Notes under the pieces: model-generated
Databases searched by the model: none
What the model was told of the DNA's origin: nothing
The model's input: the letters and a program-made list of their open reading frames with translations, nothing else
Assembly (NCBI GenBank): GCA_003724185.1
Contig: RHGM01000006.1
Location: forward strand, 1-32,455
Length of the DNA: 32,455 bases
Direction: 5' to 3'
Source: Porphyrobacter sp. IPPAS B-1204
GTDB lineage: Bacteria; Pseudomonadota; Alphaproteobacteria; Sphingomonadales; Sphingomonadaceae
Shown: positions 1 through 7,135 of the stretch, in pieces
How positions within the stretch are numbered: the first letter of the stretch is position 1
Layout of the letters: every line of letters starts with the position of its first letter
Position numbers and translations under genes: made by a program

Positions 1-4
1 CCAC

Positions 5-41
5 CCGGCCACCATAGCCTGATGGTATCATTGGTGGCCGG
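5..41. terminator. Perfect 10-bp hairpin at window edge, possible terminator
   Basis: CCGGCCACCA (5-14) pairs perfectly with TGGTGGCCGG (32-41) around a 17-nt loop. It lies beyond the ftsK stop codon, so it could end the ftsK transcript or one entering from the left. No clear T-run follows on either strand within the window, so terminator function is an inference. Confidence 0.35.
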
Positions 42-67
42 TTGGGGAGGCGGGGCGGGGGGTCTGC

Positions 68-85
68 ATCGCGCACAAGCGCGAT
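68..85 (-). terminator. Short hairpin just past ftsK stop
   Basis: ATCGCGC (68-74) and GCGCGAT (79-85) form a perfect 7-bp stem with an ACAA loop, 7 nt past the ftsK stop codon on the minus strand. There is no U-tract, so this may only be a 3'-end stabilising stem rather than a terminator. Confidence 0.3.
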
Positions 86-92
86 CGAAGAA

Positions 93-2498
93 TCAAAGCG
101 GATTGCCGTCCTTGTCGCGGTAGATTTCGCGCCGCCCGACATGGTTGGCGGGGCCAACGAAGCCATCTTCCTCCATCCGCTCGATCCACTTGGCGGCGGT
201 GTTGTAGCCGACGCCCATCTGGCGCTGGAGCCAGCTGCCGGACGCCTTCTGGTTTTCGAACACGATCTGGCAGGCCTGCCGGTATTTGCGTTCTTCCGGA
301 TTGTCCGAGGCGGTCATGTCATCATCGAAGCCGAAGCCGAAGCTGTCTTCGGGTTCTTCGGTGACGGCATCGACATATTCGGGCGAGCCCTGACTGCGCC
401 AGAAATCGGCGACCGCTTCCACTTCCTCGTCGCTGACGAACGGGCCGTGGACGCGCACCATCGCGCCGGTGTTGGGCTTGTAGAGCATATCGCCCTTGCC
501 CAGCAGCTGTTCGGCGCCCTGTTCGCCGAGGATCGTGCGGCTGTCGATCCGGCTGGTTACCTTGAAGCTGATGCGGGTCGGCAGGTTCGCCTTGATCACG
601 CCGGTGATGACATCGACCGAGGGTCGCTGGGTTGCCATGATCAGGTGGATGCCCGCCGCGCGCGATTTCTGGCTGAGGCGCTGGATCAGGACTTCGATTT
701 CCTTGCCGATGGTCACCATGAGATCAGCGAGTTCGTCAACGATCAGCACGATCTGCGGCAGCGGCTGGTAATCGAGCTGTTCTTCCTCGAACAATTGCTC
801 GCCCGTTTCAGGGTCGAACCCGGTCTGGACGCGGCGGCCCAGCGGCTTGCCCTTGGCGATGGCGGCGCTGACCTTTTCGTTGAAGGAATGGATGTTGCGC
901 GAGCTGATCGCGCTCATCATCCGGTAACGGCGCTCCATTTCCTCGACCGCCCACTTCAGCGCGCGCACCGATTTGGCAGGTTCCGTCACCACGGGCGAGA
1001 GCAGGTGCGGGATATCGTCGTAGGTCTTGAGCTCCAGCACCTTGGGATCGATCAGGATCATCCGCAGCTCTTTCGGCGTGAAGCGATACAGCAGGCTGAG
1101 CAGGATGACGTTGAGGCCCACCGACTTGCCCGATCCGGTCGTCCCTGCGACCAGCAAGTGCGGCATCGCGGCAAGGTCAGCGATGATCGGTTCGCCCGCG
1201 ATATCCTTGCCGAGGATGATCGGCAGGCTGCCCTTGGCATCGGCAAAGGCAGCGCAGGCGGCCAGTTCTTTCAGCATCACAACCTGGCGATCCTGATTGG
1301 GCAGTTCGATGCCCATCACCGTGCGCCCCGGGATTGGCGACACGCGCGCGGAAATGGCGCTCATGTTGCGGGCGATGTCTTCGGCAAGGCCGATCACACG
1401 GCTGGCCTTGATGCCGGGAGCGGGCTCAAGCTCGTACATCGTCACCACCGGCCCGGTGCGCACTGCGGTGATTTCACCCTTCACGTTGAAATCGTCGAGC
1501 ACGTTTTCGAGCAGGCGGGCGTTGCGTTCCAGCGCCAGCTTGTCGAGCTTGGGCGCCTTGTCGACCGGCGGTTCGGCCAGCAGTTCAAGGCTGGGGAGGT
1601 TGAAGGCGGCGAACATGTCGCGCTGCGCGGTCTTGGCGGGCTGGGCGCGTTTGGGCGGAGCGCTGGGATCGGAGATTTCGGGCGGGCGGCGCGGCTTGTC
1701 GTCGCTGACGGGCAGGGCTTCGCCCCTGGGCCGGGGGCGCGGACGGGCAGGGGCATCGTCATCATCGTCCATGTCGCCCGCGAAGGTCAGGGCGCTGTCG
1801 CCCTTGCGGCCGGGCAGCCAGCGGCGTGCAAGGCCCGCCAGCGATCCGCCGCCGAGAAAATCGGGCAGGCTCATCAGCGCCCGCCAGTCGATCGCGAAGA
1901 TCCGCGTCAGCAGCCCCACACCGACAGCAAGGCAGGTCAGGCCAAGGCCAAGCGTCACCCAGCCTGCGGCACCTTCGCCAAAGCGCGCTGCGACTGCATG
2001 GATCGCACCCGCGCCAAGCAGCCCCGAAAGGCCGCCCGCTTGCGCTGGCAGCGTGCCGCCCGGGCCGGGGAAGGCGAGGCTCAGCACGGTGGCGATCAGC
2101 GCCATCGCGATCAGCAACAGCGCGGTCGGCATCCACCAGGCGGTGGTTTCGGGCGCGTCACCATTCTCGACATCGCGCCACAGCTTGCGCGCACTGACAT
2201 ACAGCAGCGGCAGCAGCAGCGCGCCGGGCAGGCCGAAGATCAGCAGCACACGGTCCGCCACCCACGCGCCGCCCGCGCCCATCCAGTTGGCAACCTGCGA
2301 CGGGTCAGCCGCGGTTGAAGGGCTCGGATCGGTCTGGGTGTAGCTTGCCAGCGCCAGCGCGAGGAACACAGCGGCGCCCAGCAGCGCGCCCGCGCCGAAC
2401 ATCTGCGCAATGCGGCGCACGGAGCGGCGCAGACCTGCGCGCCATTCGGCATCGGTCTGGCGACCGGTTTTGGCTTGTGTGACCGCGCGGCTGGCCAT
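93..2498 (-). CDS. ftsK: DNA translocase FtsK
   Basis: ATP-driven septal DNA translocase that pumps chromosome ends through the closing septum and activates dimer resolution. The 801-residue product has four N-terminal hydrophobic segments (roughly residues 32-50, 85-105, 122-145, 178-200), a charged Pro/Asp-rich linker (about 230-300), the alpha/beta RecA-type motor with Walker A GTTGSGKSVG near residue 455 and a LIVDELADL Walker B, and a C-terminal gamma winged helix (about 735-797, with VGYNTAAKWIERMEEDGF). The start is supported by an AGGAG at 2506-2510, 7 nt upstream of the ATG. It follows two co-directional small genes, the nearer of which encodes a free copy of its own gamma domain, but it appears to have its own promoter in the 73-bp gap. 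Length and domain order are normal for the alphaproteobacterial family. Confidence 0.97.
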   Translation of the reverse strand: MASRAVTQAKTGRQTDAEWRAGLRRSVRRIAQMFGAGALLGAAVFLALALASYTQTDPSPSTAADPSQVANWMGAGGAWVADRVLLIFGLPGALLLPLLYVSARKLWRDVENGDAPETTAWWMPTALLLIAMALIATVLSLAFPGPGGTLPAQAGGLSGLLGAGAIHAVAARFGEGAAGWVTLGLGLTCLAVGVGLLTRIFAIDWRALMSLPDFLGGGSLAGLARRWLPGRKGDSALTFAGDMDDDDDAPARPRPRPRGEALPVSDDKPRRPPEISDPSAPPKRAQPAKTAQRDMFAAFNLPSLELLAEPPVDKAPKLDKLALERNARLLENVLDDFNVKGEITAVRTGPVVTMYELEPAPGIKASRVIGLAEDIARNMSAISARVSPIPGRTVMGIELPNQDRQVVMLKELAACAAFADAKGSLPIILGKDIAGEPIIADLAAMPHLLVAGTTGSGKSVGLNVILLSLLYRFTPKELRMILIDPKVLELKTYDDIPHLLSPVVTEPAKSVRALKWAVEEMERRYRMMSAISSRNIHSFNEKVSAAIAKGKPLGRRVQTGFDPETGEQLFEEEQLDYQPLPQIVLIVDELADLMVTIGKEIEVLIQRLSQKSRAAGIHLIMATQRPSVDVITGVIKANLPTRISFKVTSRIDSRTILGEQGAEQLLGKGDMLYKPNTGAMVRVHGPFVSDEEVEAVADFWRSQGSPEYVDAVTEEPEDSFGFGFDDDMTASDNPEERKYRQACQIVFENQKASGSWLQRQMGVGYNTAAKWIERMEEDGFVGPANHVGRREIYRDKDGNPL

Positions 2499-2521
2499 GG
2501 GGGTTCTCCTGAGCGGAACAC

Positions 2522-2550
2522 ATCATGAATCCTCAGGGGGGCGGGGTCAA
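2522..2550 (-). promoter_or_regulatory. Candidate ftsK promoter
   Basis: On the minus strand a -35 TTGACC (2550-2545) is separated by 17 nt from a -10 CATGAT (2527-2522). The predicted start of transcription near 2515 leaves a leader of about 17 nt containing the ftsK Shine-Dalgarno. A GGGGCGG/CCGCCCC hairpin (2538-2544/2558-2564) overlaps the -35 and could end the upstream transcript. Confidence 0.5.
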
Positions 2551-2571
2551 TTCATTTCCGCCCCTGCCTCC

Positions 2572-2754
2572 CTAGTGCAAGCGGTCCTTCGGCGGGGTCA
2601 GGATGCCGTTTTCCATCATCCGCTCGATCCAGCGCGAGGCCTGATTGTACCCCACCCTGAAGCGGAGCATCAGGTGCGAGGTGCGGGGACTGCCGCCGCG
2701 CACGACATATTCGCAGGCACGCCGGTAGAGTTCGTCATCGTCGCGGTCGTTCAT
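2572..2754 (-). CDS. Orphan FtsK gamma-domain (winged-helix) protein, 60 aa
   Basis: A 60-residue protein that is almost entirely one FtsK gamma-type winged helix: YRRACEYVV followed by RVGYNQASRWIERMMENGI. It can be aligned by eye with the C-terminus of the ftsK product encoded 73 bp downstream (YRQACQIVF, then VGYNTAAKWIERMEEDGF). In FtsK this domain reads the polar KOPS sequences and touches XerD. No motor or membrane part is present. The ATG (2754-2752) overlaps the TGA of the upstream ThiE/TenI-like gene as ATGA, which argues for translational coupling and for this start over a longer one inside that gene. It could bind KOPS-like DNA or modulate FtsK; that is inference. A degenerate duplicate is the alternative, but the frame is intact and the helix residues are kept. 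Confidence 0.8.
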   Translation of the reverse strand: MNDRDDDELYRRACEYVVRGGSPRTSHLMLRFRVGYNQASRWIERMMENGILTPPKDRLH

Positions 2755-3290
2755 CGGCTCAAGCCGTCGATCGCGGCCCAGCATCGCCATTGCAGCGCGC
2801 GGGCGCGGTGCGGCGTCATCCCGCCCAGCGCGATCACGGGTAGCGCCGACTGCCGCGCCAGCAGCCGGAAGCGCACCGCCCCCAGCGTCCCGCCGCCGGG
2901 GTGCGAGGCGGTGGGAAACACCGGCGAAAGCAGCGCCGCATCTGCCCCCAGCCTTGCGGCAAGGCCAAGCTCTGCCATGCTATGCGCGGTCGCGAGATGG
3001 ATCAGCCCTGCCCTGCGCGGCCACAGGCTGCGCGGTGCGCCATAAATCCCGTCTGCGCCCCATTCGCGCGCGGTCAGTGCCGAATCGGCGAGGATCGTGA
3101 TGTGTCCCCGCGCCTTTGCGATCCGCCGCAGCGCGCGGAACCGGGCCAGCCGGTCCGGCCCTTCCAGATGATAATGGCGATAGATCAGTCCCGATCCGCA
3201 CGGCAGCCGCGCCAGTGCCTCCTCAAGCCCGGCGTCGTTGCGCGCATCGGAGATCAGCCACAGGCGGGGGAGGGGATTGGCGCGCGTCAC
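2751..3290 (-). CDS. Thiamine phosphate synthase / TenI-like protein
   Basis: A TIM-barrel protein of the ThiE/TenI superfamily, about 179 residues. Visible family features are the opening LPRLWLISDARND strand, YRHYHL, the ADGIYG segment, the loop LLSPVFPTASHPG and the phosphate-binding strand LPVIALGGMT. ThiE joins the pyrimidine and thiazole moieties of thiamine, while TenI-type relatives can be thiazole tautomerases. This short divergent version cannot be assigned between them by eye and no other thi genes are nearby, so I give no symbol. The start is ambiguous: GTG at 3290 (chosen, since it sits at the predicted transcription start) or ATG at 3314, whose first bases overlap the divergent yggS-type start. 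Its stop overlaps the start of the gamma-domain gene by 4 nt, so the two are probably co-translated. Confidence 0.8.
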   Translation of the reverse strand: MTRANPLPRLWLISDARNDAGLEEALARLPCGSGLIYRHYHLEGPDRLARFRALRRIAKARGHITILADSALTAREWGADGIYGAPRSLWPRRAGLIHLATAHSMAELGLAARLGADAALLSPVFPTASHPGGGTLGAVRFRLLARQSALPVIALGGMTPHRARALQWRCWAAIDGLSR

Positions 3291-3304
3291 GCACCCGTTA
3301 TAGA
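3277..3304. promoter_or_regulatory. Candidate shared divergent promoter
   Basis: On the plus strand TTGGCG (3277-3282), a 16-nt spacer and TATAGA (3299-3304) predict transcription beginning about 3311, next to the ATG at 3313. On the minus strand the same AT island reads TATAAC (3302-3297), predicting a start near 3290, at the GTG of the ThiE/TenI-like gene; a good minus-strand -35 is not obvious. Neither start codon has a convincing Shine-Dalgarno. Confidence 0.4.
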
Positions 3305-3312
3305 GCGGCCCC

Positions 3313-3975
3313 ATGACAAATGCAGCCACCCGCCTCGCCGAAGTCCGCGCCAATATTGCCCGGGTGTGCAAGCCCGCCCGCCGCGAGACGGCGGAGGTTA
3401 CGCTGATTGCCGTCAGCAAGACCCATGACGCAGCGGCGATCCAGCCCTTGCTGGATGCAGGCCAGCGCGTGTTCGGCGAAAACCGGGTGCAGGAAGCGCA
3501 GGCCAAGTGGCCCGCCTTGCGCGAAAGCTATCCCGATATCGAACTGCACCTGATCGGCCAGCTGCAATCGAACAAGGCGGAAGAGGCAGTGGCGCTGTTC
3601 GACGTGATCCACTCGCTTGACCGGCCGAGCCTGCTGACCGCGCTTGCCAAGGCGATGGACAAGGCCGGGCGGCGCGTGCCGTGCTTTGTGCAGGTCAATA
3701 TCGGTGACGAGGCGCAGAAGGGCGGCTGCCCGATCAGTGAATTGCCCGCGTTTCTGGAGGCGGTGCGCGCCGCCGATGTGCCGCTGGCGGGGCTGATGTG
3801 CATCCCCCCCGCCGACACCGAAGCCGCGCCGTTCTTTGCGCTGCTTGCCAAGCTGGCGGCGGATCATGGCCTCACCGGCCTCAGCATGGGGATGAGCGGC
3901 GATTACGAGACGGCGGTGATGCTGGGGGCGACCCATGTGCGGGTCGGTTCCGCGCTGTTTGGCGCGCGGGGCTAG
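3313..3975 (+). CDS. YggS family pyridoxal phosphate homeostasis protein
   Basis: A 220-residue protein of the YggS/PROSC (YBL036C) family, a PLP-binding single-domain TIM barrel that buffers free pyridoxal phosphate and influences amino-acid and vitamin B6 balance. Diagnostic elements are the PLP lysine in LIAVSKTH (K36), FGENRVQEA, HLIGQLQSNK, VNIGDEAQKGGC, GLMCIPP, and the phosphate-binding end SMGMSGDYETAVMLGATHVRVGSALFG. Length is close to the family norm. It diverges from the ThiE/TenI-like gene with essentially no intergenic space: the two possible ATG codons share the CATG at 3312-3315. No Shine-Dalgarno precedes it, which fits a leaderless transcript from the promoter proposed at 3277-3304. 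The next gene starts 6 bp past the stop codon. Confidence 0.95.
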   Translation: MTNAATRLAEVRANIARVCKPARRETAEVTLIAVSKTHDAAAIQPLLDAGQRVFGENRVQEAQAKWPALRESYPDIELHLIGQLQSNKAEEAVALFDVIHSLDRPSLLTALAKAMDKAGRRVPCFVQVNIGDEAQKGGCPISELPAFLEAVRAADVPLAGLMCIPPADTEAAPFFALLAKLAADHGLTGLSMGMSGDYETAVMLGATHVRVGSALFGARG

Positions 3976-3981
3976 GCGGGG

Positions 3982-4452
3982 GTGAACGACACGCTCGCTC
4001 GGCTTGATGCGTTTTTCGCGGCGTGGCGAGAACGGCTGTGCGGCGATCAAGCCGAAGTCCGCTTTACCGCGCAGGCGCTGGAGGCACCGCCAGGGCTCCA
4101 TACTGCTTGCGCCGATCGTTTCGTTTCCGGCCTCGGTTATCAGACGATCGGCGGGAATTGGGAGCTGCTCGATGCCGAGGGCGATGCGGACGCCCCCCGC
4201 TCGGCCCGCGCGGCGCTGGTTGCAGCCTTCAGCCGCAACATGGTCTTTTCGAGCGAGCCGTGGCTGGGTGAGGCTGATGCGCTGGCGATGGGTGAAGCCT
4301 TCCTTGCCTGCTTCGATCCCGGCAGCGTGCAGATCGTCACCAACCGGAGGTATTTCGGCTGGAACCCGATCACGGATGCCACCTTCGAATGGGCCTTCGT
4401 CGCCTTCGACAACAGCGCCATCGCGCTGCTGCTGGCGACCGACGAGGACTGA
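3982..4452 (+). CDS. Uncharacterised protein, 156 aa
   Basis: Not recognised. The 156-residue product starts at GTG 3982, 6 bp after the YggS-type gene, and is probably co-transcribed with it. It is soluble, with no signal peptide or membrane segment, acidic at the C-terminus (LLATDED) and rich in Trp/Phe in the second half (RRYFGWNPITDATFEWAFVAFD). The beta-rich ending FEWAFVAFDNSAIALLLA looks like edge strands of a small alpha/beta fold. Codon use matches the neighbours, so it is an ordinary chromosomal gene. The purine-rich GGCGGGG just before the GTG is a weak ribosome site. A hairpin 8 bp downstream lies between it and the convergent receptor gene. Confidence 0.75.
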   Translation: MNDTLARLDAFFAAWRERLCGDQAEVRFTAQALEAPPGLHTACADRFVSGLGYQTIGGNWELLDAEGDADAPRSARAALVAAFSRNMVFSSEPWLGEADALAMGEAFLACFDPGSVQIVTNRRYFGWNPITDATFEWAFVAFDNSAIALLLATDED

Positions 4453-4459
4453 CGAAAAA

Positions 4460-4483
4460 GGGCGCCCCGTTTCCGGAGCGCCC
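4460..4483 (-). terminator. Rho-independent terminator for the TonB receptor transcript
   Basis: GGGCGC (4460-4465) pairs with GCGCCC (4478-4483). Read on the minus strand the stem is followed directly by TTTTT, the classic intrinsic-terminator form. It lies about 170 nt beyond the receptor stop and just past the convergent plus-strand gene, so it may also block read-through on the plus strand, where the U-run is missing. Confidence 0.65.
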
Positions 4484-4505
4484 CATTCAGTGTTCGGTTC
4501 TGGCA

Positions 4506-4642
4506 GGCCTCGGTTGCACAGCAACCGCAAGGCCGGAGCCGAAGTCGAAGACGCAGGCGTGCAAAGCACACCTGCACGGCCGCCCGCAGCGGGCGCAGCT
4601 CGCGGCGCGTCTTGCGAGGACGATCGCCCGGAGGGGCGATCG
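4506..4642. other. Cluster of four strong hairpins between convergent genes
   Basis: Within 137 bp there are four inverted repeats: CGGTTGC-ACA-GCAACCG (4511-4527), extended by outer GGCCT/AGGCC with a 2-nt bulge (to 4506 and 4534); GCAGGCGTGC-AAA-GCACACCTGC (4553-4575, one mismatch); CGCCC-GCAGC-GGGCG around 4581-4595; and CGATCGCCC-GGAG-GGGCGATCG (4621-4642). No gene is evident here. It forms the 3' untranslated part of the receptor transcript on the minus strand, ahead of the terminator at 4460-4483. Confidence 0.6.
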
Positions 4643-4653
4643 CCACACAAAAA

Positions 4654-7020
4654 TCAGAACTCGAACAGCGCTTCGATGCCGACGTTCCGGCCGCGCATCA
4701 GCGGCGAGAAGGTGCCGGCCGCCGGGTTATCGGCGAAGGGCAGACGCACACCGGTCGAGTTCGGGCCGCCGAACGGCACCTGCGTGTCGCCGCCTTCCTG
4801 CACCTCATCGAACAGGTTGCGCCCGTAAACCGACAGCGAGAGGCCATCGACCGGGGTGTTCCAGGTGATGTTGGCTTCCAGCTGGTGGATGTCGTTCAGC
4901 CAGCCGAAGTTGTCATCGGTGTAGGCCGCACGGTCACGGTACTGGTAGTTCACGCGGGTCAGGATGTTGCTGCTGCCCAGATCCAGATCGTGGATCAGGC
5001 CCGCACCCACGACCACCGGCGCAACGCGCGGCAGGCTCAGGGCAAGGTCACGCTCGTTGATCCGGCCATCGCCCGAAATGTCGAACAGGATCTCGTCATA
5101 GCCGGCATCGGTCACGCCGAGGTTGGCGGTCAGCACCAGCGAATCGCTGGCCCGCAGCCGTGCTTCGGCTTCGAAGCCCTTGATCGTCGCATCGGCGGTG
5201 TTGAGGATGTTCTGCACCACGCCCGCGCCCGGATCGGCCAGGTTCACTTCACGCTGCATGTTGCCGATCTTGGTGACGTAAGCTGCTGCGTTGAAGGTGA
5301 ACACGCCATCGTCCGTCTGGAACTTGCCGCCGACTTCGAAATTGTCGACCTGCTCTTCGTCGAAGAACAGGTTGCCGGTCTGCGTGAACGCACGGTTGAA
5401 CGCCGCCACATCGGTGATGCGGAAGTTGTAGCCGCCCGAACGGAAGCCACGGCTCCAGTGGCCATAGACCTGGCTGTTGGCGAATTCGTACTGCGCCCCG
5501 AGCTTGGGCGAGACGTTGCGGAAGCGGACTTCGTCGGAGAAGCCGTTGCCTTCAACGCCGCGCGGGAACAGGGTCGATCCGGCCAGCGCCACGCTCAGCG
5601 GGTTGTTGCCGGTGGTGGGGCAGGTGCCGCCAACCACGGAACAGGGGGCATTGCGCGGACGCACGAAGGTCACGTCGGCGTCCTTGGTTTCCTGGTTCCA
5701 GCGGATACCGGCGATCAGCGAAAAGCCGTCTGCGATTTCGTAGGCGGCGTTGGCGAACACGCCGATCACTTCATGCTCCTGACGCCCGCCGCCGAACGAC
5801 TGCGGCGGCTGGCTGGCCACCGGCAGATCGCGGCGCAGTTCGCGGCCCTCGTCATAGGCAAGGTTCTGCTTGAAGTAGAACGTGCCGACCGTGAGATCGA
5901 GGCTGTCGAACGACATGGCATAGCGCAACTCGTTCGAAATCTGGTCCTGCTCTGTCAGGGTGTTCGAGTGGAACAGGAACAGGCGGGTGGCGTCGATATC
6001 GCCGCGGGTGCGGGCGGTGTAATCGCGGTAGCCAAACACATTGGTCAGCGTGCCCGGGCCGATGTCCCATTCGGCGGTGAGCGATCCGGTCCAGATCTCG
6101 TTGGCGTAGGAGCCCGGCTCGTCGATCGCGAAATCGAAGGTGTTGCGGTCAAAAAACGCTCGGTTCTGGCCCGAGGGGCCATCGCCATCGCTTTCGAAAT
6201 AGTCGAGCTTGGCGCGGATCATCAGGTCGCCGAAACGGCCTTCAAGCGCGCCGCGCAGGATCTTGGTTTCCGCCGCGCCGTGGTTCGATCCGTCGAACAG
6301 GTTGCGGAAGTAGCCTTCGTCCTTGTTGTAATAGGCGCCGACCTTGAACAGCAGCACATCCTCGACGATCGGGCCGCTGATCACGCCGCTGACCGTGTAG
6401 TTCGCGCCGCCGCGGCCGCCGTCCACGGGGCCATCGACCGCTGCACGCACCTTGCCCTGGAAATCTTCGGTCGGGTTGCCGGTGTTGATCACCACCGCGC
6501 CGCCGGTCACGTTGCGGCCGAACAGCACGCCCTGCGGGCCGCGCAGGATTTCGACGGAATCGAGGTCGAACAGGTCGAACACAACGCCGCCGTTGATGCC
6601 CAGATAGACCCCGTCGACGAACACGCCGACAGTGGGATCGATCGAGGGGATCGACGAGTTGATGCCCAGACCGCGCACGGTGAAGTTGGCGGTGCCGCGG
6701 CTGGTGCCGACCTGGTCAAGGCTGACGCTGGGTGCCTGGAACGACAGGCCGGAAATATCGCGGATCTTGAACGCCTCAAGCGTGCCGGCGTTGAACGCGG
6801 TCACTGCCAGCGGCACGTCCTGCACGTTTTCGGCATCCTTGGTCTTGGTGCCGGTGACGAGGATTTCGTTGATCTGGTCAAGCGTGCTCGTGGATTCTTC
6901 CTGCGCGGGTTCTTCGGCGTCCTGTGCGGAGGCAGCGAAGGGGGTCAGCGCGGCGGTGCCAAGCAGCAGCGCGATTTTGCCGAGCCGAAGGGGGCTCCGC
7001 ATGGGGGATGCGGTTGTCAT
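4654..7020 (-). CDS. TonB-dependent outer-membrane receptor
   Basis: A 788-residue outer-membrane active transporter. A signal peptide (hydrophobic KIALLLGTAALTPFAASA, cleavage likely before QDAEEP) leads to an acidic spacer and a plug domain from about residue 50 (EILVTGTKTKDAENVQDVPLAVTAF, then FTVRGLGIN, VGVFVDGVYLG and EILRGPQGVLFGRNVTGG). The rest is a 22-strand-type barrel with alternating strands, ending in ALFEF with the C-terminal Phe needed for outer-membrane insertion. A Cys pair (PCSVVGGTCP) lies in a probable extracellular loop. The substrate cannot be told: there is no catabolic or siderophore gene beside it. GGGAGAG lies a few nucleotides upstream of the ATG. The gene is monocistronic, bounded by a terminator and by a 115-bp upstream gap with a candidate promoter and palindrome. 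Confidence 0.96.
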   Translation of the reverse strand: MTTASPMRSPLRLGKIALLLGTAALTPFAASAQDAEEPAQEESTSTLDQINEILVTGTKTKDAENVQDVPLAVTAFNAGTLEAFKIRDISGLSFQAPSVSLDQVGTSRGTANFTVRGLGINSSIPSIDPTVGVFVDGVYLGINGGVVFDLFDLDSVEILRGPQGVLFGRNVTGGAVVINTGNPTEDFQGKVRAAVDGPVDGGRGGANYTVSGVISGPIVEDVLLFKVGAYYNKDEGYFRNLFDGSNHGAAETKILRGALEGRFGDLMIRAKLDYFESDGDGPSGQNRAFFDRNTFDFAIDEPGSYANEIWTGSLTAEWDIGPGTLTNVFGYRDYTARTRGDIDATRLFLFHSNTLTEQDQISNELRYAMSFDSLDLTVGTFYFKQNLAYDEGRELRRDLPVASQPPQSFGGGRQEHEVIGVFANAAYEIADGFSLIAGIRWNQETKDADVTFVRPRNAPCSVVGGTCPTTGNNPLSVALAGSTLFPRGVEGNGFSDEVRFRNVSPKLGAQYEFANSQVYGHWSRGFRSGGYNFRITDVAAFNRAFTQTGNLFFDEEQVDNFEVGGKFQTDDGVFTFNAAAYVTKIGNMQREVNLADPGAGVVQNILNTADATIKGFEAEARLRASDSLVLTANLGVTDAGYDEILFDISGDGRINERDLALSLPRVAPVVVGAGLIHDLDLGSSNILTRVNYQYRDRAAYTDDNFGWLNDIHQLEANITWNTPVDGLSLSVYGRNLFDEVQEGGDTQVPFGGPNSTGVRLPFADNPAAGTFSPLMRGRNVGIEALFEF

Positions 7021-7050
7021 TTTATAACTCTCCCTGAGTTGAGGCGCGTC

Positions 7051-7112
7051 GCAATAGCGGTGGAATTGCGAATTGCAACCTGTTCGCGGCGAGTCGATTG
7101 CAACTGCAATCG
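7051..7112 (-). promoter_or_regulatory. Receptor promoter with palindromic operator candidate
   Basis: On the minus strand TTGCAA (7078-7073), a 16-nt spacer and TATTGC (7056-7051) form a plausible promoter. Upstream of it lies a perfect palindrome, CGATTGCA-AC-TGCAATCG (7095-7112). Its half site ATTGCAAC (7097-7104) recurs at 7072-7079 over the -35 box, 25 bp away. Spaced repeats of this kind suggest a dimeric regulator binding at the -35 and just upstream. Confidence 0.45.
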
Positions 7113-7135
7113 CCTATATCTTCAAGACCTTGCAG

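Noticed and set aside
42..2318. Long plus-strand open frame of 758 codons opposite ftsK
   Set aside because: It mirrors the GC-rich codon pattern of ftsK, has His/Gln/Arg-rich low-order sequence without any domain, and the minus strand encodes an unmistakable FtsK.
1710..3274. GGGNAGGG (E. coli KOPS-like) octamers at 1710, 1745 and 3267
   Set aside because: All three are expected by chance in such G-rich DNA, and a strand-bias test needs the whole genome.
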